Shown: positions 19,334 to 26,667 of the stretch, piece by piece
Position numbering within the stretch: the first letter of the stretch is position 1
Layout: the number at the start of each line of letters is the position of its first letter
Assembly (NCBI RefSeq): GCF_016429065.1
Contig: NZ_JAELTX010000021.1
Span: 1 to 50,965, forward strand
Direction: 5' to 3'
From: Pedobacter sp. ASV17
GTDB taxonomy: Bacteria > Bacteroidota > Bacteroidia > Sphingobacteriales > Sphingobacteriaceae
DNA length: 50,965 bases
Notes under the pieces: generated by a model
Told to the model about the DNA's origin: nothing
The model's database searches: none
What the model saw: only the letters and a program-made list of their open reading frames with translations
Position numbers and translations under genes: made by a program

Positions 19334-20446
19334 CTATGGTGTCACTACGAGCCTCCTTTCTTTTAAAGTAAGTTTGATCTTGCCTAAAGCAGAAATCATT
19401 TCCATCACATCCGCCAAAGGTTGGCTCCTAGCCACCATGCCCGTAAATCGCAATTTCCCAAGCGTTTCAGGACAATCAATTTCTACATCATACCATCGGG
19501 AAATTTTATAAAGAATGCTTTTAAGCTCCTCTCTCTTGAATACAAAATCGCCATTGATCCAAGCCAACTGGCTTTCCATATCGGCCACTCCTACTGAAAT
19601 ATCGTTGGCCACCAAGGCTTGTTGACCTGGGTCTAAAAGGGCCGAACGACCAGCAGCAGTGCTTACTTTTACACTACCTTCTACCAATGTAGTTTGGATA
19701 AACGGTTCCTCTTTATAAGCGTTTACATTAAACTGAGTGCCCAATACCTGTATTTGTTGCTGGGCAGTTTCCACAAAGAATGGCATCCTACCGGTGTGGT
19801 TAGACAAATCAACCTTGGCCACTTCAAAGTATACTTCGCCCGTCATCTTTACCCTACGTTCATGCTTTCCGAAATTGACAGGATAACTCAAAGAGGAAGC
19901 CGCATTTAGCTTAGCTAAGGAACCGTCTGGAAGTTTAATGGTGTAAGTTTCTCCCTTGGCCGTGGAAAGGACATTGAAGCCACTACCTTCACCTTGCGCT
20001 GCTTTAACTTCGTAGGTAAGCTCCCCATTTTTGGTCTTGGATATGGATAGTCCTTCTTCAGTAGCTACCTGACCCACCTGCAAGTCTACCAACAAAATTT
20101 TTCTGCCGTTCGACAGGGTTAAGCTTGCGGCTTCACGCCCAGGTTTTACCAAAGCCACCTGGTTTTGTCCAGCTCGCTTTTGGGAGTTAAGGTATAGATA
20201 GCCAAAGGTCAAAGTCAGTAATAAAGAAGCGGCAATACCGATGGGTACACGCAAACGGCGCACCAGTGAATATGGTTTTCTCTTTACCTCTATCCCGTCC
20301 TCAACGGCAATACCCGTGGTAACACGCTGCCAAAGCTCCTGCCTCAGACCTTCTTTTTGGTTGGGGTTTTGAAGTAAGTCAATGGGCTGTTGATCATCCA
20401 CCGACTGAAACCATCGATCAAATTCTTCTTTGTTTTTAGAATTCAT
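19334..20446 (-). CDS. FecR-family anti-sigma factor
   Basis: A 370-residue inner-membrane regulator. The cytoplasmic N-terminus (about 1-68, with WFQSV and LWQRV) should bind the sigma factor. One membrane segment lies at about 69-87 (IGIAASLLLTLTFGYLYL). The periplasmic FecR domain carries TAKGETYTIKLPDGSLAKLN and GEVYFEVAK, and the C-terminal DUF4974-like part contains FKREELKSILYKISRWYDVE. Length and layout are typical of Bacteroidota FecR proteins. It follows the sigma gene by 70 bp and precedes the STN receptor, the standard order for a surface-signalling trio. Confidence 0.95.
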   Translation of the reverse strand: MNSKNKEEFDRWFQSVDDQQPIDLLQNPNQKEGLRQELWQRVTTGIAVEDGIEVKRKPYSLVRRLRVPIGIAASLLLTLTFGYLYLNSQKRAGQNQVALVKPGREAASLTLSNGRKILLVDLQVGQVATEEGLSISKTKNGELTYEVKAAQGEGSGFNVLSTAKGETYTIKLPDGSLAKLNAASSLSYPVNFGKHERRVKMTGEVYFEVAKVDLSNHTGRMPFFVETAQQQIQVLGTQFNVNAYKEEPFIQTTLVEGSVKVSTAAGRSALLDPGQQALVANDISVGVADMESQLAWINGDFVFKREELKSILYKISRWYDVEIDCPETLGKLRFTGMVARSQPLADVMEMISALGKIKLTLKERRLVVTP

Positions 20447-20516
20447 TTTTTCTGCTTATACACTAGGATGTATAGCGAAAAGCAAAAAGGTCCGTTAACA
20501 AACGATTAAGATTAGG

Positions 20517-21107
20517 TTAAATCTGTTGCGATAGTATTTCGGTAATGAGCAGTATAGAAAGTGTTTCTGCTGAATAGCGGCCCAAATGTAGTCTCAAACG
20601 CTTTAGCGCATCGGAAATGTTGTTTTTTACCGTCTTTTCAGAAAGCATTAGTTCCGCGGCAATTTCACGGATGCTTTTTCCTTCTTCCCTACTTAGGGTA
20701 AAACATTTACGGACATTGTCGGGCATTTTTTGCAGTTCGTCGGTTACCAAGCGGTCCACTTCTCTAAACAGCAATTGACCATCAGCCTCTAAGGGAACAT
20801 TCAACACCGTTTGCATCTCTTCCTTCACCTGCCTTAATTGATTTCGACGATAAAGACTGTACAACTGATTTCTTGCAGCAGAAAAAAGATAAGGCTCCAA
20901 TCCGCTTTTTACAGTGAGAGTGGTCCTACTATTCCATAAATAAACAAAAATATCCTGCACCACATCCAAAGTTTCTTCCCTATCGTTCAACCTGCGATAG
21001 ACGATGCCAAACAAGTAGTCCCAATACCTATTGAAGAGCACTTCAAATGCGGCATGGTCATCTTGTTTAATGGCTTCCAGTAGTTCTTTGTCCGAAGGAG
21101 TATTCAT
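20517..21107 (-). CDS. ECF sigma factor, FecI-like
   Basis: A 196-residue RNA polymerase sigma-70 factor of the extracytoplasmic type. Region 2 has FEVLFNRYWDYLFGIVYRRL and DVVQDIFVYLW. Region 4 has a helix-turn-helix (GKSIREIAAELMLSEKTVKN, then NISDALKRLR). The QDIFVYLW form and the extended C-terminus fit the large Bacteroidota expansion of these factors. It is the first gene of the cluster ending at 5617 and probably drives that cluster once FecR releases it. Confidence 0.95.
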   Translation of the reverse strand: MNTPSDKELLEAIKQDDHAAFEVLFNRYWDYLFGIVYRRLNDREETLDVVQDIFVYLWNSRTTLTVKSGLEPYLFSAARNQLYSLYRRNQLRQVKEEMQTVLNVPLEADGQLLFREVDRLVTDELQKMPDNVRKCFTLSREEGKSIREIAAELMLSEKTVKNNISDALKRLRLHLGRYSAETLSILLITEILSQQI

Positions 21108-21123
21108 TTGAATATTTACGCTG

Positions 21124-21131
21124 CAAAGCTA
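21124..21131 (-). promoter_or_regulatory. Possible -7 element (TAGCTTTG) upstream of the sigma gene
   Basis: The minus-strand sequence TAGCTTTG fits the Bacteroidota -7 consensus TAnnTTTG and lies 17 bp before the sigma-factor ATG. No TTG is found at the expected -33 spacing and the implied leader would be very short, so this is only a candidate. Confidence 0.35.
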
Positions 21132-21296
21132 AGGGCCTATTTGTTAACCTATCATTAAATTAACATTCAGAAATGATAAGGATTCACATCGTCTTCTTAA
21201 GTAAAAACTGACTACTGGATATGAAAAAGATGAGAGAGGACAGGAGAACTTTTTATTTTAGGAATAAAACCCCTCTTCATCCAGTTAGAATGGTTT

Positions 21297-21554
21297 TTAT
21301 ATCTTTTTCGGTCTTAACTCACGCTTCTTATTTCTCTGCGCAATGGCAACCACATTTCTCACTTTTGCTTGAATGTTATTATAATTTGCCGTTTTTAATT
21401 CAGCTAATCCAATAGACTGGGAAGCGTCATAATATGCCCTTTGTAGCTCTTTTCCAATCGATTTCCATGATTGATCATGCTCGTCATTGATAGAAAGTTC
21501 TTCCAACAAAGTCAACAGTTTTCTGTGCAGCTGCCTATCTATTCCTATTGCCAA
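21297..21554 (-). CDS. Small unknown protein, N-terminally shortened paralogue of 5617-5937
   Basis: An 85-residue basic protein aligning over nearly its full length with the product of 5617-5937 (shared GIDR, HRKL, LEEL-type and AKVR-like segments and an R/K-rich end). It lacks about 16 residues present at the N-terminus of that paralogue. The only available start is TTG at 21554, and an in-frame stop lies nine bases farther upstream. It may therefore be a decaying copy or use a non-standard start. It lies 60 bp after the enolase-superfamily gene, again the last gene of an operon. Confidence 0.55.
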   Translation of the reverse strand: MAIGIDRQLHRKLLTLLEELSINDEHDQSWKSIGKELQRAYYDASQSIGLAELKTANYNNIQAKVRNVVAIAQRNKKRELRPKKI

Positions 21555-21613
21555 AATATATTAAATTGATATTCAAACTAAAATAAATACAAATCAATCC
21601 CAAGTGCCTATCC

Positions 21614-22744
21614 TCACAGCAATAACTCCGACTGTGCAAATTGCGACATGGCCTTACGATCTAAACTTATCCCTAAACCTGCGCCTTGTGGTACTTTAGC
21701 AGCCCCATTTTCAAAAACAATTCCCTGTTCGATTAAATCGTCGGTCCTCACCAGTTCTCCAAAAATATCCGATGGCATTTCACAACTGACACTAGCGGCC
21801 GCAATATGTAAGCCCATGGCTTCTGAAATACCCAGATCAACTTCAGAACCTCTCCAACACACTTTTCCTTCCAGATGGGCAATTTCAGCTAACAAAACTG
21901 AATTGAATGCCCCGCCATTGAAGTTGTAACCATCCGCAGCATCAGTCCTTACGAGTGATATGATGTCTCGAATGTCCTGATGATAAGGTAGCGAGATGTG
22001 TCGGAACACAGGTACTTCTAAATGTTGCTTCAAATACACCAGTCCCTCATCATCTGTATGTGCTATGGGATCTTCAAGTCCCAACATGAGTTTTGGATCC
22101 ACGCCTTTCATTTTTTTTAAGGTTGTAGCCACATCTCCCCAGCGTTGGTTAGGATCCAAAAGAATTTTTATGCCATATCCACATTTGTTTTTAATGGCAT
22201 CTAGCCATAACGTAATGTCATCATCATCCGCACATTTGAATTTGAATGCTTGATGTCCCTTTTGCATAGCTTCAAAGGCTTTTTCTGCCGCTTCTTCGCT
22301 GGTGCGTCTACCTGTCCAGCCCATACATGCTACCTTTTCTCGATATGCTCCTCCTAAAAGCTGGTAAATTGGTGCGCCAAGCAACTGACCCACCAAATCC
22401 AGAATAGCGGTTTCAAAGGCCTCATAAATACGTTGGTCCGCAATGCCTAGCCTTCTCCAATTAAGCGTTAAGGGACATTTACCTTTGATGCGCTGCATTT
22501 CCTCCAAAAGCACTTCTTTGGAAGCACTTCTATAGGTTTCACCAATCCCAACCATTCCATTGTCTAGCTCTATTTCCAATATCCATTTGGGCTGTATGGC
22601 AAAATCAGACCAAGCATTTCCTGTAAGGAATTTCTGGGCAAAAGCTTTATCCGTTTCGATAATGGTTTCAGAATTAACACTTCCCTTTTTGGGCGGGACA
22701 ATAACTTCAGTAGCTCTTATCCTAGTAATGATATGACGCCTCAT
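21614..22744 (-). CDS. Enolase-superfamily protein, mandelate racemase/muconate lactonizing type
   Basis: A 376-residue cytoplasmic enzyme. The N-terminal capping domain ends near GIGETYR (about residue 66-72). The barrel shows the superfamily's KxK motif (KFK at 168-170), a metal-binding DPN (197-199), a second acidic ligand in GLEDP (Glu 224), and RTDAADG near 267. The segment GSEVDLGISEAM (from 299) contains a further conserved-type Glu. Such enzymes abstract a proton alpha to a carboxylate, as in sugar-acid dehydratases and epimerases. The substrate cannot be read from the sequence. The gene overlaps the dehydrogenase gene by four bases (ATGA), so the two are translationally coupled and probably act in one pathway, perhaps sugar-acid catabolism. 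Confidence 0.88.
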   Translation of the reverse strand: MRRHIITRIRATEVIVPPKKGSVNSETIIETDKAFAQKFLTGNAWSDFAIQPKWILEIELDNGMVGIGETYRSASKEVLLEEMQRIKGKCPLTLNWRRLGIADQRIYEAFETAILDLVGQLLGAPIYQLLGGAYREKVACMGWTGRRTSEEAAEKAFEAMQKGHQAFKFKCADDDDITLWLDAIKNKCGYGIKILLDPNQRWGDVATTLKKMKGVDPKLMLGLEDPIAHTDDEGLVYLKQHLEVPVFRHISLPYHQDIRDIISLVRTDAADGYNFNGGAFNSVLLAEIAHLEGKVCWRGSEVDLGISEAMGLHIAAASVSCEMPSDIFGELVRTDDLIEQGIVFENGAAKVPQGAGLGISLDRKAMSQFAQSELLL

Positions 22745-23673
22745 ATTTCTTTGGCCCGCTCTTTATATCTCGAGGTCAGTTCCATGATTTCCGAAGAATA
22801 GTCCAAAAACATTTTTTCCCAATGTATCTTTTCTTTTTTGGTATAGCTATAAAAATGTTGGCCGTGCAAATCTTGTCCATTTTGAAAAGTTGAAGGTAGC
22901 ACCGATTGGTTGTTCAGTTGCGGAAACAGTTCTTCTGCCGCCTTTGCATAGGCAGCCACACCAGTTAAATCCATATACCTAAATGGCCCCAAAAAACCCA
23001 TCCAAAGTCCCATATCGTTTTGACAGGCACGATCGATATCTTCCATACTGGCATAGCCATTTTCCAACAAATAAAAAGCTTCCCTAAACATCGCATACAT
23101 CAATCTATTGGCTACAAAACCCTGAATATCTTTTTTAATGTACACAGGCTCTTTACCCCATTTAACAGCCATGGAAAGTATTTTTTCGGCGTACACTGCT
23201 TGGGATTTTTTCCCTAGGATAACCTCCATGAACCTAGAAATATGTGCTGGTTCTCCCCAATGAATACCAATTAATCTTTCAGGATGCTGCATATGCTGTT
23301 GAAGTTCACTGATTGCAATAGATGAAGTGTTACTTCCAATGATCGTTGTTTCCGCTACACAGGTTTCTAAAGCAGCCAAAAGTTGATGCTTCACCGAAAT
23401 CTCCTCGTCAATGGATTCCAATACCAGTTCCATTGTTGCCATTCGGGATAATAACGTAGAAATCTCCAAGCGTCCGAGTATTTGGTGTGCGGGCTCTGTT
23501 AGCTTTTCCTTTAGGGCCAAATCTTCCAAAAGGATTTTTATCCTGTGCAGTGCGGAGGTCCCATTTTCCTCTTTGCTTTCTATACCTACAACGTGATGAC
23601 CGGCACACAACAGGCAACAAGCAATGCTGCTACCCATGAGGCCAAGGCCTACCACACCTATCTCTTTAACCAT
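22741..23673 (-). CDS. 3-hydroxyacyl-CoA dehydrogenase family oxidoreductase
   Basis: A 310-residue NAD-dependent dehydrogenase. The N-terminus has a Rossmann fingerprint (GVVGLGLMGSSIA, G-x-G-x-x-G) followed by an acidic residue in VVGIESKEE that should bind the NAD ribose. SNTSSIAISEL and GIHWGEPAH correspond to the family's substrate-side segments, with His of the HWGEP motif replacing the usual HFFNP. That substitution and the pairing with an enolase-superfamily gene argue for a sugar-acid or other polar hydroxy-acid substrate over a fatty acyl-CoA. The C-terminal helical domain contains FVANRLMYAMFREAF. First gene of its operon, divergent from the AraC gene. Confidence 0.88.
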   Translation of the reverse strand: MVKEIGVVGLGLMGSSIACCLLCAGHHVVGIESKEENGTSALHRIKILLEDLALKEKLTEPAHQILGRLEISTLLSRMATMELVLESIDEEISVKHQLLAALETCVAETTIIGSNTSSIAISELQQHMQHPERLIGIHWGEPAHISRFMEVILGKKSQAVYAEKILSMAVKWGKEPVYIKKDIQGFVANRLMYAMFREAFYLLENGYASMEDIDRACQNDMGLWMGFLGPFRYMDLTGVAAYAKAAEELFPQLNNQSVLPSTFQNGQDLHGQHFYSYTKKEKIHWEKMFLDYSSEIMELTSRYKERAKEI

Positions 23674-23678
23674 ATTGA

Positions 23679-23716
23679 TTTTAAAGCTTTAAAAGGCAGG
23701 TTAAAAAGCAACCTGC
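23679..23716 (-). promoter_or_regulatory. Two adjacent dyads in the leader of the dehydrogenase operon
   Basis: A perfect 16-bp palindrome (ttttaaagctttaaaa, 23679-23694) lies six bases before the dehydrogenase ATG. Next to it is a perfect 7-bp stem (gcaggtt 23696-23702 with aacctgc 23710-23716, 7-nt loop). In the minus-strand transcript both would lie in the leader, directly before the start codon. They could affect translation initiation or bind a protein. No T-tract follows, so a terminator is unlikely. Confidence 0.5.
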
Positions 23717-23787
23717 ACCATGATGATATTGGCGACTAAAATATGTATTTACCTAGCTGTCAAAAATCCACTATTCCACTATTTCTA

Positions 23788-23874
23788 TATACTTTTTTAA
23801 CACTCGTGACCACAGTTATAATAGGATTGATTCCAGATAACACATTTATCATGGGCTTTATATTTTTTTAACAC
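23788..23874. promoter_or_regulatory. Candidate AraC-regulator binding sites between divergent genes
   Basis: The 17-mer tatacttttttaacact (23788-23804) is identical to one upstream of the susC-like gene (38161-38177). A partial copy, ttttttaacac, lies at 23864-23874 in the same orientation. The sites sit between the dehydrogenase operon (minus, start 23673) and the AraC gene (plus, start 23919), a usual place for AraC-type operators. Their role is inferred from position and repetition. Confidence 0.6.
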
Positions 23875-23918
23875 AGCAATCCGTGTTTTGCGGTATAAAA
23901 TCTTCAAAATAGTACACA

Positions 23919-24806
23919 ATGAAGCCCAAACTTTACAAAATACCTTTCGCTCCAGATTCATCTTTTCTATATAAGCAGATTAGGGGTGCCTACATCAACG
24001 ATCCTTGGCATTTCCACAGGGAATATGAATTGATCCTGATCAATAAAGGCAAGGGCACCAAGTTTATTGGAGATAATGTGGCTTTTTTCGAAGAAGGAAA
24101 CTTGACACTTATCGGTTCCAAAATCCCTCACCTCTATCGGAATACCCATGACCCGATGGATCAGAGCTTATCTACGGATTTGACCTATCTTCATTTCACG
24201 GATGATTTTTTAGGCAACTACTTTTTTGAATTGCCAGAAATGAAGGCCGTGGACAAACTCCTGAAAAAATCGGCCCGCGGTTTGGAAATATTTGGGGATA
24301 CCCGTGAAAAGATTGTCCATAAGATGATGCAGATGCAAAATCAGAGTTCGCCATACCGCCTACTTTCTTTACTTGATATACTGATTACCTTGGCTAACAG
24401 TGAAGAAGTTACCCCAATTTTGATGAACAGTTATACTGCAAATATTACTGGCGAAACAGACAAAATCAACCTTATTTTTAATTTTATTTTGGCCAATTAC
24501 ACGCAGGAAATCTACATACACCAAATTGCCGACCAGCTGAACATGAGTATAGCTGCCTTTTCAAGATATTTTAAAAAATATACCCGAAAAACATTTTCCG
24601 ACTACGTTACGGAAATTAGGATAGGCCATGCCTGTAGGTTAATTATGGAGGACAACCACACCATTTCAGAAATCTGCTATCAAAGCGGTTTTGATAATCT
24701 TTCCAATTTCTATCGCCATTTCAAAAAAATAGTGGGTGTTATTCCTAAAGACTATAAAAAACGGTTCCAGAACAATCTAGACCATACAAAGCGTGCCGCC
24801 AGCTAG
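23919..24806 (+). CDS. AraC-family transcriptional regulator
   Basis: A 295-residue regulator. The N-terminal half is a cupin-like sensor domain (DPWHFHREYELILINKGKG and SKIPHLYRN). The C-terminal 100 residues hold two helix-turn-helices: IHQIADQLNMSIAAFSRYFK, and HTISEICYQSGFDNLSNFYR followed by HFKKIVGVIPKDYKK. This is the sugar-responsive type common next to Bacteroidota carbohydrate loci. It stands alone on the plus strand between the dehydrogenase operon and a secreted-protein gene. The repeated 17-mer upstream of it and of the SusC operon suggests that it regulates both. The effector is unknown. Confidence 0.93.
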   Translation: MKPKLYKIPFAPDSSFLYKQIRGAYINDPWHFHREYELILINKGKGTKFIGDNVAFFEEGNLTLIGSKIPHLYRNTHDPMDQSLSTDLTYLHFTDDFLGNYFFELPEMKAVDKLLKKSARGLEIFGDTREKIVHKMMQMQNQSSPYRLLSLLDILITLANSEEVTPILMNSYTANITGETDKINLIFNFILANYTQEIYIHQIADQLNMSIAAFSRYFKKYTRKTFSDYVTEIRIGHACRLIMEDNHTISEICYQSGFDNLSNFYRHFKKIVGVIPKDYKKRFQNNLDHTKRAAS

Positions 24807-24903
24807 CAGCACCATGGCTTAAAGTCAAAAAAGTATAGGAATTGAAGCGATTAGGCGATGTTTGTGGTCTTTAGGCCAAATAGTTTTGCAGCTTAAATTC
24901 CAT

Positions 24904-26655
24904 ATGATGCAAGTTCTGAAAAAATCTCTTTGGTATGTACTAGCCCTATTGGGTGGTTTACCAAGCTTTGCGAATGCCCAACAATACAATCCTATTTTTT
25001 GGGTAGACCAACCCGAAGACATTGAAAAAGTTGCAGCAAAAGGCTGGCAGGGTGTTCTTTATTGGGGAGCTACTTTTGAAGACGATAAGATGCATTACTA
25101 CTATCCTTCTAGCTTTCTGGATAGCCAACCTTGGGCGGTAAAAGGAAAGGATAATTTAACTTCGCTAATCAAAGCGGCCAAACCTAAAAACATCAAGGTA
25201 ATGGTCAACATGGAAGGTGTAAATCCATATCACTGGAGTAAAAACAAGTGGACAAGCGCCACCATTACCGCTACGGCCAATGACCTTGCCAAAAACCAGA
25301 TTGATGCGGTTTTCGAAGAATGTTTCGAAGCAAGTCCCGAAGTATTTTCTGCGTTGGCAGGCACCCTACGTCAGCACAATATTGATTATATTTCTGGTAC
25401 CGACCCCATGTTGCTCAGAGAATACGAGTTCAAGCAACTTTGGCCGCAAACCAGCATTATCAACCTATATAACTACTATCTCAAACGCGACAAAAGCTAT
25501 ACGGTGGCTACTTTAGCGCAACATGGTTCACTTGGCCTAGGCTGGGCCAAATACTGGAATAAAAAGACTTCTATGATGTCGCCCATTACCCGCGATTGGG
25601 GAATAGATATGCAAAAATCGCCCGCAGTAGTTTCCTATCTTGCCATGATTAGGGCATTACAGTTCAGACTGGACAATTTTATCATATTGGGCGGCCTAGA
25701 TCAATTTGACCCTATCGCTACCAAAAAATGGATTCAGGGATATGTGAGCAAACAAGAAAGAAACAGGCCTTTGATGAATATTGTCGTGCTACTGGACAAG
25801 AACGACACGAAGCCCAATAGCGAGGAATCTGCTTGGAACAAGCTATTTAACAGTGCAGATGCGATTACCACAGGTGCATTTCATGCGGGTTACGATATCA
25901 TTGTGAGTGATAAGGTGCTTGATGCTGATGCTTATTGGATTTACGACGCAGGAAAAAACACCGAGTTGCCCGCTACCGTAGCCGAATTGTTCAAGTCCAA
26001 CAAGAAAGTATTTCTCCAATCAGCGGGTCATTTTCCCAGTGGAGCGCTTAGCCAACAATGGAAAGAAGTATTATCCCATTGTGGCGTAAACGCCACCGTT
26101 CCTTTTAAGTATGCAGGTAAAATAATGAAGGGACCACAAGCATCGCTTCCAGAAAATCAGGACCTAGAAATCCCTTTTACGGGCTATTACAAAAATCAAT
26201 ACTTGCGTTTTACGGGCACTGATATCCAGCGTGGACGCGACTTTAGAGGAGGCACCATTCTTCCTCAAAAAGCCATTACCGGTAACATTTATAGCATGCC
26301 CAACAGTACTTATGGCCAAGGCCCTTATATTGTTGGCCATAAAGACAAGTATTTGGTTACAGCGCAATCCATTAACTGGGAGGTTTCCTATGCAATTTCC
26401 GATTTGCTTGCTGGCGCTGGTACTCTGCCCAGCTCTAATGTATGGGGCATTGTAGGCAGTCAAGTTTCTGCGCTGTTAGCCATCGAAAATACCGAATTGA
26501 ACCTCACTCTACCAGAGGTAAAGGACGGTACACCAATACATATGATCATTATGGATAGTGCTGGCAAAAAGAAAACTGACCAAATAGTGACTTATAGCGC
26601 TCCACTGGTGGTGCAAATGAAAGAGTACGATTTTATTTTGATTGATAGACCCTAA
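24904..26655 (+). CDS. Large secreted protein of unknown family, possibly a glycoside hydrolase
   Basis: I start this at ATG 24904 (583 residues); the frame opens 42 bases earlier at a TTG. The signal peptide is MMQVLKKSLWYVLALL with cleavage near FANAQ. The mature N-terminal half looks like an alpha/beta barrel: WVDQPEDIEKVAAKGWQGVL, NIKVMVNMEGVNPYHW, then QIDAVFEECFEASPEVF with acidic residues at a strand end, and FIILGGLDQFDP. The C-terminal half contains a glutamine-amidotransferase-like stretch (FKSNKKVFLQSAGHFPSG) and ends in beta-strands (KEYDFILIDRP). This order resembles GH42/GH-A type enzymes, but I recognise no family signature. Located 97 bp after the AraC gene on the same strand. 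Confidence 0.8.
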   Translation: MMQVLKKSLWYVLALLGGLPSFANAQQYNPIFWVDQPEDIEKVAAKGWQGVLYWGATFEDDKMHYYYPSSFLDSQPWAVKGKDNLTSLIKAAKPKNIKVMVNMEGVNPYHWSKNKWTSATITATANDLAKNQIDAVFEECFEASPEVFSALAGTLRQHNIDYISGTDPMLLREYEFKQLWPQTSIINLYNYYLKRDKSYTVATLAQHGSLGLGWAKYWNKKTSMMSPITRDWGIDMQKSPAVVSYLAMIRALQFRLDNFIILGGLDQFDPIATKKWIQGYVSKQERNRPLMNIVVLLDKNDTKPNSEESAWNKLFNSADAITTGAFHAGYDIIVSDKVLDADAYWIYDAGKNTELPATVAELFKSNKKVFLQSAGHFPSGALSQQWKEVLSHCGVNATVPFKYAGKIMKGPQASLPENQDLEIPFTGYYKNQYLRFTGTDIQRGRDFRGGTILPQKAITGNIYSMPNSTYGQGPYIVGHKDKYLVTAQSINWEVSYAISDLLAGAGTLPSSNVWGIVGSQVSALLAIENTELNLTLPEVKDGTPIHMIIMDSAGKKKTDQIVTYSAPLVVQMKEYDFILIDRP

Positions 26656-26667
26656 AAGGAGCTTAGC

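Noticed and set aside
21267..21296. An intrinsic terminator after the small gene at 21297 (aaaacc with ggtttt on the minus strand).
   Set aside because: The outer six base pairs close a long, mostly unpaired interior, so the structure is too weak to claim.
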